This document shows, one piece after another, positions 34,324 to 42,515 of a stretch of DNA of 64,000 nucleotides. Below the pieces are notes generated by a model. It searched no databases, was not told the DNA's origin, and saw only the letters and a list, made by a program, of their open reading frames with translations. This stretch comes from Tidjanibacter sp. Lineage in GTDB: Bacteria; Bacteroidota; Bacteroidia; Bacteroidales; Rikenellaceae. A program made the position numbers and the translations under genes. Where the stretch lies: the NCBI GenBank assembly GCA_017936605.1, contig JAGBFH010000016.1, forward strand, positions 1 to 64,000, read 5' to 3'. Every line of letters begins with the position of its first letter. The stretch's first letter is position 1.

Positions 34324-34911
34324 ATGACCAAAGATAAAAAAGAGAAAATGGCAACTGATAATCAGCAGGTTGCAGAAGAAAAAGAGCAAATTGTGAACGA
34401 GGAGTCGGCCGAGCAGCAGACACCCGAGGCTGACAAAATGGCAGAGGGTGACACCCCCGAGGCTGACAAAACGGCACAGCTTAGCGGCGAGGCCGAGGAG
34501 TGGAAAGATAAGTATCTGCGCCTGAGCGCCGAGTTTGACAACTATCGCAAGCGCACCCTGCGCGAGAAGATGGAGCTCATCGAGAGCGGTGGCGAGGATG
34601 TCATCAAGTCGATGCTCGCCGTTATGGACGACTTCGACAGGGCTTTGCAGGCTATGCAGAGTGCCTCGGATGTGGCCTCGGTGCGCGAGGGTGTGGAGCT
34701 CATCTCGCAGAAGATGCGCGACACGCTCAAGGGCAAGGGTGTCAGCGAGATAGAGGCTGTGGGTCAGCCCCTGGATACCGACCTCCACGAGGCTGTGGCC
34801 AAGTTCCCCGCAGGCGACGACAAGAAGGGCCTTGTGATTGATGTTGTGCAGAAGGGCTACAAACTCAAGGAGAAGGTTATTCGTTACGCCAAAGTTGTCG
34901 TAGGCGAGTAA
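34324..34911 (+). CDS. grpE: Nucleotide exchange factor GrpE
   Basis: A 195-residue GrpE, which releases ADP from DnaK. The N-terminus (1-60) is an acidic, low-complexity helix with a repeated EADKMAEGDTPEADK-like unit. The coiled coil follows (EEWKDKYLRLSAEFDNYRKRTLREK, about 57-81, split here), then the four-helix region and the beta-wing: DVIKSMLAVMDDFDRAL, LISQKMRDTLKGKGVSEIEA, TDLHEAVAKFPAGDDKKGLV and VVQKGYKLKEKVIRYAKVVV. The length is normal. dnaJ follows, 286 bp downstream on the same strand, but the gap has its own repeats; dnaK is not in the window. Confidence 0.95.
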   Translation: MTKDKKEKMATDNQQVAEEKEQIVNEESAEQQTPEADKMAEGDTPEADKTAQLSGEAEEWKDKYLRLSAEFDNYRKRTLREKMELIESGGEDVIKSMLAVMDDFDRALQAMQSASDVASVREGVELISQKMRDTLKGKGVSEIEAVGQPLDTDLHEAVAKFPAGDDKKGLVIDVVQKGYKLKEKVIRYAKVVVGE

Positions 34912-35020
34912 CAAGCACTTCTTGTGGGCGATTTCCGCGTTACGCTTTTGATTTTGCTTCCTCATTTACCCCTTGTAAACTCCGGAGCAAAATCAAAACC
35001 AAGCCTTGAAATCCCCTCAC
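34912..35020 (+). repeat. Foldback element E7 (divergent), downstream of grpE
   Basis: Stem GCTTTTGATTTTGCT/AGCAAAATCAAAACCAAGC with the family apical stem TTTAC/GTAAA and the CTCCGGAG shoulder, but a different outer part (GATTTC/GAAATC). Counted as a family member because of the apical motif and its place after a stop codon. Confidence 0.65.
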
Positions 35021-35140
35021 AATAAGCACTTGTTAGTGGTGTAATATAAGCACTCACAGAGTGGAACAATAACCACTTGTTTGTGGTGTGATATAAGCAC
35101 TCACAGAGTGGTGTAACAAGCACTCGCAGAGTTTAATATA
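35021..35140 (+). repeat. Tandem small hairpins between grpE and dnaJ
   Basis: Five short hairpins 21-25 bp apart: CACTTGTTAGTG (35027), CACTCACAGAGTG (35051), CCACTTGTTTGTGG (35073), CACTCACAGAGTG (35098) and CACTCGCAGAGTTT (35121), mostly preceded by ATAAG. A possible sixth, CACTTCTTGTG, is at 34916. Confidence 0.7.
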
Positions 35141-35197
35141 AGAAAACGAACAAGGTCGTTAGACTTTAGACCTTAGACAGTTAGACAAACAGATTTT

Positions 35198-36364
35198 ATG
35201 TCCAAGAGAGATTACTATGAGGTGCTGGGCGTGGAGAAGAACGCCAGCGCCGACGAGATAAAGAAGGCCTACCGCAAGGCGGCCGTCAAGTACCACCCCG
35301 ACAAGAACCCCGGCGACAAGGAGGCCGAGGAGAAGTTCAAGGAGGCAGCCGAGGCCTACGATGTCCTGAGCGATGAGCAGAAGAGGGCGCGATACGACCA
35401 GTTCGGCCACGCCGGTATGGAGGGTGGTGCCGGTGGCTATGGTGGCTTCTCGGGCGGAGGTTTCTCGATGGAGGATATCTTCCGCAACTTCGGCGACATC
35501 TTCGGCGGTCACTTCGGTGGCGGCTTCGGTGGCTTTGGCGGTGGCGGCGGCTCGCGTGGCCGTTCGGTGAACCGCGGTAGCGACCTGAGGGTGAAGGTGA
35601 AGCTCTCCCTGAAGGAGATTTCCGAGGGCTGCACCAAGAAGATTAAGATTGCCAAGCAGGTGGCTTGTGACCAGTGTGGCGGCTCGGGTGCCAAGGACTC
35701 CAACAGCTTCCACACCTGCTCGACCTGCAACGGCTCGGGCTACACCATAGAGACCGTCAACAGCTTCTTCGGCCGCGCACAGACCCAAAGGGTCTGCCCC
35801 ACCTGTGGTGGCGAGGGTAAGGTCATCACCAACCCCTGCTCGAAGTGTCGTGGCGAGGGTGTCGTTCGTGGCGAGGAGATTGTGGAGATTCGCATCCCCG
35901 CAGGTGTTGCCGAGGGCATGCAGCTCTCGGTGAGCGGCAAGGGTAATGCTGCCCGCAGGGGTGGCATCAATGGCGACCTGCTGGTGGTTATTGAGGAGGA
36001 GCGTCATCCCGACCTTGTCAGGGACGGCAGCGACCTGCTCTACACCCTCAAGATACCCGTGACCACAGCCATCCTCGGTGGTGAGGTGGAGGTGGCCACC
36101 ATCGACTCGAAGGCCCGCATCAAGATTGCCCCCGGTACACAGGCGGGCAAGGTGCTGCGCCTCAAGGGTAAGGGTCTGCCCGAGCTGAACGGCTATGGCA
36201 GGGGCGACATTCTGGTGATTGTGGACATTGTGATTCCCACCAAGCTCACCAGCGAGGAGAAGAAGCTCCTGGAGAAGCTCGCCGACCAGCCCAACTTCAA
36301 GAAGACCGAGACTCCTCGTGGCGAGCAGAACATTTTTGACAGGATGCGCAATTTTTTCGGATAA
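35198..36364 (+). CDS. dnaJ: Chaperone protein DnaJ
   Basis: A 388-residue type I DnaJ, the DnaK co-chaperone. The J domain (4-70) has the HPD motif in [11 protein letters not shown]. The Gly/Phe-rich region (about 72-125) is long: [26 protein letters not shown] in parts. Four zinc-binding CxxCxGxG repeats follow: [24 protein letters not shown] and CSKCRGEG (about 158-230). The substrate-binding barrels and the C-terminal dimerisation part end at DRMRNFFG. All functional residues appear intact and the length is normal. It starts at an ATG 30 nt after a CTTTAGACCTTAGACAG run and follows grpE. Confidence 0.97.
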   Translation: MSKRDYYEVLGVEKNASADEIKKAYRKAAVKYHPDKNPGDKEAEEKFKEAAEAYDVLSDEQKRARYDQFGHAGMEGGAGGYGGFSGGGFSMEDIFRNFGDIFGGHFGGGFGGFGGGGGSRGRSVNRGSDLRVKVKLSLKEISEGCTKKIKIAKQVACDQCGGSGAKDSNSFHTCSTCNGSGYTIETVNSFFGRAQTQRVCPTCGGEGKVITNPCSKCRGEGVVRGEEIVEIRIPAGVAEGMQLSVSGKGNAARRGGINGDLLVVIEEERHPDLVRDGSDLLYTLKIPVTTAILGGEVEVATIDSKARIKIAPGTQAGKVLRLKGKGLPELNGYGRGDILVIVDIVIPTKLTSEEKKLLEKLADQPNFKKTETPRGEQNIFDRMRNFFG

Positions 36365-36371
36365 AATAGCG

Positions 36372-36379
36372 TATCTTTG
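36372..36379 (+). promoter_or_regulatory. -7 promoter box of the mutL operon
   Basis: TATCTTTG, 8 bp after the dnaJ stop and about 90 bp before the next gene; a -33 element is not clear. Confidence 0.5.
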
Positions 36380-36467
36380 TCACAAGGCATAGAGCAAGTG
36401 GTGGCGGCAGGGTGTGTCGCCCCTCTCTTGAGGGCCCAAATGTGAAACCAAAACCGAGAGTACAGAG

Positions 36468-36770
36468 ATGTTTGGAATAGGTCAGTCGATTCGTCGCAAA
36501 CCCCGTCAGTTTAGCTACAACCCCCGTTACTACGATGCCGAGCAGGAGGCTCGCAATCAGCGTCGTATAGAGCTCGGCCACGCCCCCATCGAGAAGGATG
36601 AGAGTGGCGAGCGCAAGCCCGGCGATTTGCTGCGCGCACGCAGTCAGCAGCGTCAGCAGAGGGCCGAGCGCGATATGGCCACCCGCAAGAAGAGTAACCT
36701 CATAAGGGTGCTCTTTGTGGTGCTTCTGATTGCCGGCTTCTATGCACTCTTGAAGAGCATTAACTTTTAG
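36468..36770 (+). CDS. Small basic protein with C-terminal membrane anchor, next to mutL
   Basis: A 100-residue protein: a polar, strongly charged N-terminal part (KPRQFSYNPRYYDAEQEARNQRRIELGH, in parts) rich in Arg, Gln and Tyr, and a single hydrophobic helix at about 77-97 (LIRVLFVVLLIAGFYALL). It is probably tail-anchored in the inner membrane. Similar small genes upstream of mutL are common in Bacteroidales, as I recall, but no role is known. It is followed by mutL 9 nt downstream and shares a promoter with it. Confidence 0.8.
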   Translation: MFGIGQSIRRKPRQFSYNPRYYDAEQEARNQRRIELGHAPIEKDESGERKPGDLLRARSQQRQQRAERDMATRKKSNLIRVLFVVLLIAGFYALLKSINF

Positions 36771-36779
36771 GGGTCTACA

Positions 36780-38663
36780 ATGAAGATTCGTGTTTTGCCC
36801 GATAGTGTTGCCAACCAGATTGCCGCAGGCGAGGTGGTTGGCTCTCCTTCGTCGGTAGTGAAGGAGCTGACCGAGAACGCCATTGATGCGGGAGCGTCGT
36901 TGGTGACGGTCAACTTCCGCGCCGACGGTAGGGAGCTTGTGCAGGTCATCGACAACGGCTGCGGTATGACCCCCGCCGATGCAAGACTCGCCTTCGACAA
37001 GCACGCCACCAGCAAGATTACATCGCTCGACGACCTCTATGAGCTTCAGACCTTTGGCTTCAGGGGCGAGGCTCTGCCCTCGATTGCGGCTGTTGCGGAG
37101 GTGGAACTCACCACCCGCACCGAGGACGACGAGCTGGCCACACGCATTGTGATAAATGGCGGTGAGTATCAGTCGCAGGAGATGGTTGTGGCCCCCAAGG
37201 GTAGCAACTTCAAGGTCTGCAACCTCTTCTACAATGTGCCCGCAAGGCGCAAGTTCCTTGAGAGCAGCGAGCGCGAATCCAACAAGATAAAGAACGAGTT
37301 TAGGCGCGTAGCGCTCTGCCATCCCGAGGTGGCTTTTATGCTCTACAAGGACGACGCACCCATCTATAATCTCCCTGTGGCCAATCTTCGCAGTAGGATT
37401 GCGGCCGTTATGGGTCGCCATATTACGGCACAACTCTTGGAGGTTTCGACCTCGACGACAATCGTTAAGATTGAGGGCTATGTAGGTCGCCCCGAGGCGG
37501 CCAAGAGGCGCAATGCGGAGCAGTATCTGTTTGTCAATGGTCGCTTCTTCAAGAGCCCCTATCTGCATAAGGCTGTGATGGCAGCCTACGAAAAACTCAT
37601 CCCCGCAGGCGTTACACCCTCCTATTTCCTCTACCTTACGGTCGACACCCAGAAGGTGGATGTGAATGTCCACCCCCAGAAAACCGAGGTTAAGTTCAGT
37701 GAGGATAGCGAGATATGGCAGATTGTAAATGCCGCTGTGAGGGAGGCGCTGGCCAAGACGGGCGCGGTGCCTATGATGGACTTCGAGGATGAGGGCGAGG
37801 TTGACATCCCCGTCTTCGACGGCTCCCGTGAGCGAGGCTTCGAGGAGCCACGCACGACGCTCAACCCCTTCTATAACCCCTTCGAGGTGGAAGATAAGGA
37901 GCCACGCGAGAGGGTAGAGTGGGGCGGCCGAACTATGGGTTCGGCGGGCTCCGTTGGTGGCTGCCGTGGCGGCCTTTCGGACCGCGTTGAGGACTACCCG
38001 AGTGCTCCCGAGAGCGAAATCGAAAGGGAGTATGAGAGTAGCATTATGGAGTTCATTGAGCGCGGCGAAGGCGTTGTGGAACAGGAACTCGAACTGGAGC
38101 AAAGACCCGAGGTCTTCAAGGGTGTGCTGCCCATCGCAGGGGGCTATGTGGCCACCACGCTGGGCGGAAAGCTCGCCATTGTAGACCTTGCAAGGGCTCG
38201 CGAGGTGTTGCTCTACAACCGCTATATGATGATGCTCGGATGTGGCAGTTCGGTGAGTCAGAGCCTTATGTTCCCCGAGAGAATGGTCTTCTCGCAGGAC
38301 GATGTGCAGACTCTGGCCGAGAACTACGACTACTTCACCTCGTTTGGTTTCGACTTCTCGGTGGTGGATAGCAATAGTGTCGATTTTATGGCCTTCCCCT
38401 CGGAGGTTGACCACTCGGCTGTGGAGGATATAATATACGATATGCTCGACGCTCTGCGCGATGGAGTGGATGTGAGCGAGAGAGCACGCAAGGAGCGTCT
38501 GGCACGCATACTCTCGCGCACACGCGGCGTGAAACCTCTCACTACGGGAGAGATGGAGGCGGTGCTCGAATCGCTCGAGGGTTGCCAGGGTATGAGCCTT
38601 ACGCCCGATGGCAGGGCTGTGGTGAGGGTCTTGGACCTCACTGAGATTAAGGCAATGGTGTAA
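36780..38663 (+). CDS. mutL: DNA mismatch repair protein MutL
   Basis: A 627-residue MutL with the GHKL ATPase domain at 1-330: IRVLPDSVANQIAAGEVVGS, KELTENAIDAGAS (the NAIDA motif), VIDNGCGM, then FGFRGEALPSI. The C-terminal half has a linker of poorly conserved acidic sequence and a dimerisation domain. The endonuclease motifs of many MutLs are weak here: the DQHAxxE-type site reads DLARAREVLLYNRYM and the CPHGRP-type site reads TPDGRA. Nicking activity therefore looks unlikely; I think related Bacteroidota proteins share this. It lies 9 nt after a small membrane protein gene and is followed by a rhomboid gene 23 nt downstream. Normal length. Confidence 0.96.
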   Translation: MKIRVLPDSVANQIAAGEVVGSPSSVVKELTENAIDAGASLVTVNFRADGRELVQVIDNGCGMTPADARLAFDKHATSKITSLDDLYELQTFGFRGEALPSIAAVAEVELTTRTEDDELATRIVINGGEYQSQEMVVAPKGSNFKVCNLFYNVPARRKFLESSERESNKIKNEFRRVALCHPEVAFMLYKDDAPIYNLPVANLRSRIAAVMGRHITAQLLEVSTSTTIVKIEGYVGRPEAAKRRNAEQYLFVNGRFFKSPYLHKAVMAAYEKLIPAGVTPSYFLYLTVDTQKVDVNVHPQKTEVKFSEDSEIWQIVNAAVREALAKTGAVPMMDFEDEGEVDIPVFDGSRERGFEEPRTTLNPFYNPFEVEDKEPRERVEWGGRTMGSAGSVGGCRGGLSDRVEDYPSAPESEIEREYESSIMEFIERGEGVVEQELELEQRPEVFKGVLPIAGGYVATTLGGKLAIVDLARAREVLLYNRYMMMLGCGSSVSQSLMFPERMVFSQDDVQTLAENYDYFTSFGFDFSVVDSNSVDFMAFPSEVDHSAVEDIIYDMLDALRDGVDVSERARKERLARILSRTRGVKPLTTGEMEAVLESLEGCQGMSLTPDGRAVVRVLDLTEIKAMV

Positions 38664-38686
38664 CGAAAACAGCAAAACAATAGAAG

Positions 38687-39313
38687 ATGTACTATAGAGA
38701 ACAGACCAATATGCCACCCGCGGTGAAGAATCTGCTGCTGGTGAATATCTTTGTGTTTCTGACGCAGATGCTTCTGCCCAGAGGGTTGAATGCGTGGTTC
38801 GAGATGAACTTCGCACTCCACTATCCCGCCTCGGTGAAGACCATCTTCCAGCTCTTTAGCTATATGTTCCTCCACGGAGGATTCTCCCACCTCTTCTTCA
38901 ATATGTTCGCACTCTGGATGTTTGGCCGCATCGTGGAGTACGACCTCGGCTCCAAGAGGTTCCTTGCCTACTACCTCACCTGTGGTGTGGGTGCGGGCCT
39001 TGTGCAGCTGGCCGTAAACTACCTGGAGTTTGGGGGGCTTCCCTTCCCTGTGGTGACCGTTGGCGCTTCGGGTGCTGTTTTTGGTCTGCTTCTTGCCTAC
39101 GGTATGATGCACCCCAACAATGTGGTGATGCTTATGTTCCCGCCCATTGCCCTGAAGGCCAAGTGGTTTGTGGTGATTTATGGTGCCATTGAGCTCTTTG
39201 GAGGTGTCGCCTCGAGCGGCTCCAATGTGGCACACTTTGCCCATCTGGGCGGTATGCTCTTCGGCTTCCTGCTGCTGCGCTACTGGAAAAAGAGTAATAA
39301 GATTTGGTATTAG
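38687..39313 (+). CDS. Rhomboid-family intramembrane serine protease
   Basis: A 208-residue rhomboid with six predicted helices. Catalytic motifs: GASGAVFG (Ser nucleophile, near residue 128) and HFAHLGGMLFGFLL with the His in the last helix (about 184). HGGFSHLFFNMFALW (about 64-78) is the helix-2 motif. It cleaves membrane proteins inside the lipid bilayer; substrates are unknown. It starts 23 nt after mutL. The following gene starts 6 nt after its stop, so it belongs to the mutL operon. Confidence 0.93.
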   Translation: MYYREQTNMPPAVKNLLLVNIFVFLTQMLLPRGLNAWFEMNFALHYPASVKTIFQLFSYMFLHGGFSHLFFNMFALWMFGRIVEYDLGSKRFLAYYLTCGVGAGLVQLAVNYLEFGGLPFPVVTVGASGAVFGLLLAYGMMHPNNVVMLMFPPIALKAKWFVVIYGAIELFGGVASSGSNVAHFAHLGGMLFGFLLLRYWKKSNKIWY

Positions 39314-39319
39314 TCGACT

Positions 39320-40516
39320 ATGGCAAAAAAGAGAGATGGATACTATAGGAGTGAGGCGCGTCACTCCCGCCACCAGGAGCCCACGATTGGTGTGGGAGGG
39401 CTTGTTGTGAGGGTGATGGATGTCCTGCTCTTTGTCCTTACAATCCTCTCCGCTCTGGCACTCCTGGCGGGCCTGCTGTCAAAGGTCGTAAACCCCAGGG
39501 CCACGACCCTCTTTGTGCTCCCCGGCCTCTTCTACCAGATAGTCTATCTGTTCAATGTGGGGTGCGCCCTGTGGTGGGCCGTAAGGTGGAAAAGGTGGTT
39601 TTTCATCTCACTGGCTGTGCTGCTCTTGGGCGGCGGAAGTATGGGACTTTTCTACCGCTCGGACCTTGCGACTAAGATTCCCGAGGTTAACCGAGAGAGG
39701 GGCGATGTGGTGGTGGCCACCTTCAATGCCAAGGCATTTGGTGTTATGGAGAACAAGCAGGGCCTTGAGGCCGAGATGGATAGCCTCACGCAGTGGATTA
39801 ATAGCAAGGGTGCGCACATTGTATGCTTGCAGGAGAGCCACTTCAGCGAGAAGTGTACCTTTGGCGATTTCAAGGATGGACTCTCGAGACTCGGCTATGG
39901 CTTCTTTGTCAATTCCACAACTTCGAGGGCCGATTCGCAGACGGGTGCAGGCTTTGCCATCTTGAGCACCTATCCCATTGTGCGCCACGGTATTTCGGAT
40001 GCCGATAGTACCCACATCCACGCCGTCTGGGCCGATGTGAAGGTGGGCCGCGATACGCTGAGGGTCTTCAATACCCACCTCCAGTCTACGGGCATCACCA
40101 AGGAGGATAGCAACACCACGCTCTCGACCAACATCATTGACGACGAGAAAGGGGGCGATAAACTGGTGGAGATTGTCCGCAAGATGAATAGAAACTATCG
40201 ACTCAGGGCCGCCGAGGCGAGCCACATCTCCGACCAGATTGACGGCTCCAAATACCCTGTGGTGGTCTGTGGTGACTTCAACGACACCCCTATGTCCTAC
40301 ACCTATCGCAAGATGAGGGCGGGCCGTCTGGACGACGCTTTTGTGGAGTGCGGCCGCGGTGTGGAGTACACCTATAAGGGGCTCTACAACATCTTCCGCA
40401 TAGACTACATCCTTCCCGACGAAGAGTTCTTCACCGTGAAGAGTTACGACTCCTACGACCTGAGCACCTCCGACCACAAGGCGCTCATCGTAAGACTCGG
40501 CAGAGATGAGATATAA
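39320..40516 (+). CDS. Membrane-anchored endonuclease/exonuclease/phosphatase-family protein
   Basis: A 398-residue protein: three hydrophobic segments in the first 115 residues (DVLLFVLTILSALALLAGLL; LFVLPGLFYQIVYLFNVG; FFISLAVLLLGGGSM), then an EEP (DNase I-like) domain at about 130-395. EEP motifs: VVVATFNAKAF, IVCLQESHF, VWADVK, VVVCGDFNDTP and LSTSDHKALIV, so the metal and catalytic residues (Asn, Glu, Asp, His) look intact. It probably hydrolyses phosphodiesters or phosphomonoesters of nucleotides or lipids at the outer face of the inner membrane. It lies 6 nt after the rhomboid gene and is the last gene of the mutL operon. The substrate is unknown. Confidence 0.9.
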   Translation: MAKKRDGYYRSEARHSRHQEPTIGVGGLVVRVMDVLLFVLTILSALALLAGLLSKVVNPRATTLFVLPGLFYQIVYLFNVGCALWWAVRWKRWFFISLAVLLLGGGSMGLFYRSDLATKIPEVNRERGDVVVATFNAKAFGVMENKQGLEAEMDSLTQWINSKGAHIVCLQESHFSEKCTFGDFKDGLSRLGYGFFVNSTTSRADSQTGAGFAILSTYPIVRHGISDADSTHIHAVWADVKVGRDTLRVFNTHLQSTGITKEDSNTTLSTNIIDDEKGGDKLVEIVRKMNRNYRLRAAEASHISDQIDGSKYPVVVCGDFNDTPMSYTYRKMRAGRLDDAFVECGRGVEYTYKGLYNIFRIDYILPDEEFFTVKSYDSYDLSTSDHKALIVRLGRDEI

Positions 40517-40532
40517 AAGCTAATGGCTCATA

Positions 40533-40570
40533 AAAAAAGACTCCCGAAAAGCTCGGGAGTCTTTTTTTTA
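40533..40570. terminator. Bidirectional terminator
   Basis: AAAAAAAGACTCCCGA and TCGGGAGTCTTTTTTTT with loop AAAGC, between the plus-strand EEP gene and the minus-strand ispE gene; works in both directions. Confidence 0.9.
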
Positions 40571-41383
40571 TAACTGACTGACAAAGACCTGTTCGCCAAC
40601 ATAGAGCGGCTCGTAGTTGGGTCGGCTCTCAAACAGACCATACATAGCCGAGCCCGAGCCCGACATTGAGGCGTAGAGCGCACCTCTGCGCTGGAGTTCG
40701 CGCTTGATGTTGGCCAGGGGCGTGTGGGTCGCAAAGAGCGAGGGCTCAAAGGCGTTGGCGATGTTGTCCTGCCACTGGTGACGGGGGAGCTGGAGCCTTC
40801 TCTCGAGGGGCTGCGAGGGCACAAAGGGTGTCACGCCGGCGTAGGCCTCGGGGGTGGAGATTCCGAAGTCGGGCTTGGTAACCACGCACCACAGACCCGA
40901 CAGGTCCACCTCGGCGGGCGTGAGTATCTCGCCCCTGCCTCGGCAGAACATAGGTCGCGAGTGTACGAAGAAGGGGACATCGCTACCCAGTCGTGCGGCC
41001 AGTTCGACCATCTCCTGATCGGGGATTTCAAGGCCAAAGATTGTGGCAATGCCCTTCATTGCGGCCACCGCGTCGGCACTGCCGCCACCAAGTCCCGCAC
41101 CAAAGGGTATGCGCTTCTCCAGATGCATATTCACACCTCCGATGTTGTACTTCTCGCGCAGGAGCATCCACGCCTTGGTCACAAGGTTGCGGTCTGCGGT
41201 GCAGTTTAGACCGAGCCCCTCTATCTGGAGCGAGCAGCCACGCGCAGCGCTGGGCAGCACCTCGAGGGTGTCGTGAACACCCAGAAAGGGGACCATCAGG
41301 GTGTCTATGTCGTGGTAGCCGTCCTCGCGCTTGCGGAGGATGTCGAGGCCGATATTAATCTTGGGGTAGGCGTTGATAATCAT
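40568..41383 (-). CDS. ispE: 4-diphosphocytidyl-2-C-methyl-D-erythritol kinase
   Basis: A 271-residue GHMP kinase of the MEP isoprenoid pathway, which phosphorylates CDP-methylerythritol with ATP. Family signature: NAYPKINIGLDILRKREDGYHD at the start (here in two parts), PFGAGLGGGSADAVAAM (the GHMP phosphate-binding loop, near residue 94) and SMSGSGSAMYGLF near the end. The length is slightly below the usual 280-290. It is a single gene convergent with the mutL operon, sharing a terminator hairpin. The start MIINAYPKIN matches the family start. Confidence 0.95.
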   Translation of the reverse strand: MIINAYPKINIGLDILRKREDGYHDIDTLMVPFLGVHDTLEVLPSAARGCSLQIEGLGLNCTADRNLVTKAWMLLREKYNIGGVNMHLEKRIPFGAGLGGGSADAVAAMKGIATIFGLEIPDQEMVELAARLGSDVPFFVHSRPMFCRGRGEILTPAEVDLSGLWCVVTKPDFGISTPEAYAGVTPFVPSQPLERRLQLPRHQWQDNIANAFEPSLFATHTPLANIKRELQRRGALYASMSGSGSAMYGLFESRPNYEPLYVGEQVFVSQL

Positions 41384-41420
41384 TTTGTCATAGGTTTTTG
41401 TGGTGTAAATATAAAAATTT

Positions 41421-41428
41421 TATCTTTG
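41421..41428 (+). promoter_or_regulatory. -7 promoter box of the GSCFA gene
   Basis: TATCTTTG, 13 nt before the first possible ATG. Confidence 0.55.
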
Positions 41429-41441
41429 TCCCCCAAAGCCA

Positions 41442-42413
41442 ATGAGTATGAAATTTCGCACAGAGATAACTATCACCCCAAGTGTCAGCAAGATAGACCA
41501 AAATTGCAGGCTCTTTTCCTTGGGCTCCTGCTTTGCCCACGAGATGGCCGAAAGGCTCGAGCACATAGGCATCCCGACCCTTTGCAACCCTTTGGGCGAG
41601 CTCTACAATCCGCTCTCCATCGAGCAGTGCGTAGCAAGGCTTCTGGAGGGGCGCACTGTCACCCGCGAGGAGCTCCAAAGGAGGGGCGATATGTGGTTTA
41701 GTTACCACACCCACGGCTCGTTCGATAGGACCGACAGTGAGGCTCTTTTGGAGAGTATTGCTAAGGCCGTAGGGGAGGGCCAAAGGGCACTCCGTGGGGC
41801 CGATGTGGTCATCCTGACGCTCGGCTCGGCCTGGGTCTATGAGCGTGAGGGTGAGGTGGTTGCCAACTGCCACAAGATGCCCGCAGGAGAGTTTGTGCGC
41901 CGTCGCCTCGGGGTAGAGGAGGTGGTGGCCTCGCTGGAGAGGGTTGTGGATATGCTCTCGCCCCGCAAGGTCATCTTCACTCTGAGCCCTGTGCGCCACC
42001 TGGCCGACGGGCTGGAGGGCAATGCGCTCTCGAAAGCAACCCTGAGGGTGGCCCTCGGTGAAGTGTGCGAGCGCCGCAAGGAGGCCTTTTATTTTCCTGC
42101 CTACGAGATTCTCGTTGACGACTTGAGGGACTATCGCTACTATGCCGACGATATGACCCACCCCTCGCGTGTGTCTGTGGATTATGTATGGGAGCGATTC
42201 TGTGACTGCTTTATGGAGGAGAAGACCATCAGGTCTGGCGAGGCTTTCTTGCGACTTGCCGAGGCTGCTGCCCACCGCCCACTGCACCCCGAGAGCGAGG
42301 AGTACCGCCGCTTCAGAAAGACAATGTTGCAGCGTGCGGAGGCCCTCTGTAGTGAGTTCCCCGACAACCCTGTGGCGGCTCGATTGGTGGAGTGTTTCGC
42401 CCCCGAAAAGTAA
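41442..42413 (+). CDS. GSCFA-domain protein
   Basis: A 323-residue protein whose N-terminus holds the defining motif LGSCFAHEMAERLE (about 28-41), followed by NPLGELYNPLSIEQC. Further landmarks of the SGNH-like hydrolase fold are VVILTLGSAWVYE (middle) and FTLSPVRHLADG, with DDMTHPSRVSVDYVW near the end. GSCFA proteins are widespread in Bacteroidota and Alphaproteobacteria; the fold suggests an esterase-type or acyl hydrolase, but the reaction is unproven. There is no signal peptide. Two ATG codons (41442 and 41448) are possible; the first is used. It stands alone between ispE (divergent) and the phosphatase-like gene. Confidence 0.9.
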   Translation: MSMKFRTEITITPSVSKIDQNCRLFSLGSCFAHEMAERLEHIGIPTLCNPLGELYNPLSIEQCVARLLEGRTVTREELQRRGDMWFSYHTHGSFDRTDSEALLESIAKAVGEGQRALRGADVVILTLGSAWVYEREGEVVANCHKMPAGEFVRRRLGVEEVVASLERVVDMLSPRKVIFTLSPVRHLADGLEGNALSKATLRVALGEVCERRKEAFYFPAYEILVDDLRDYRYYADDMTHPSRVSVDYVWERFCDCFMEEKTIRSGEAFLRLAEAAAHRPLHPESEEYRRFRKTMLQRAEALCSEFPDNPVAARLVECFAPEK

Positions 42414-42484
42414 TATCTCCCACCAAAAATATCCTTCGTGGCTCAAAATTCTCTGCGTAGGCTCTAAATATCAAAGATATTTAC

Positions 42485-42492
42485 TATCTTTA
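42485..42492 (+). promoter_or_regulatory. -7 promoter box (variant) of the phosphatase-like gene
   Basis: TATCTTTA, 23 nt before the ATG; close to but not a perfect TAnnTTTG. Confidence 0.4.
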
Positions 42493-42515
42493 CCCGATAT
42501 TTTCAAAGCAAGCGT

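Noticed and set aside
36780..38663. Missing MutL endonuclease motifs as an anomaly of this genome
   Set aside because: The degenerate DQHA and CPHGRP positions seem common in Bacteroidota MutL as far as I recall, so I recorded it in the gene entry only.
36297..38816. An 839-codon open frame on the minus strand across mutL
   Set aside because: Opposite a secure mutL; no motif, and long antisense frames are common in the GC-rich core genes of this window.
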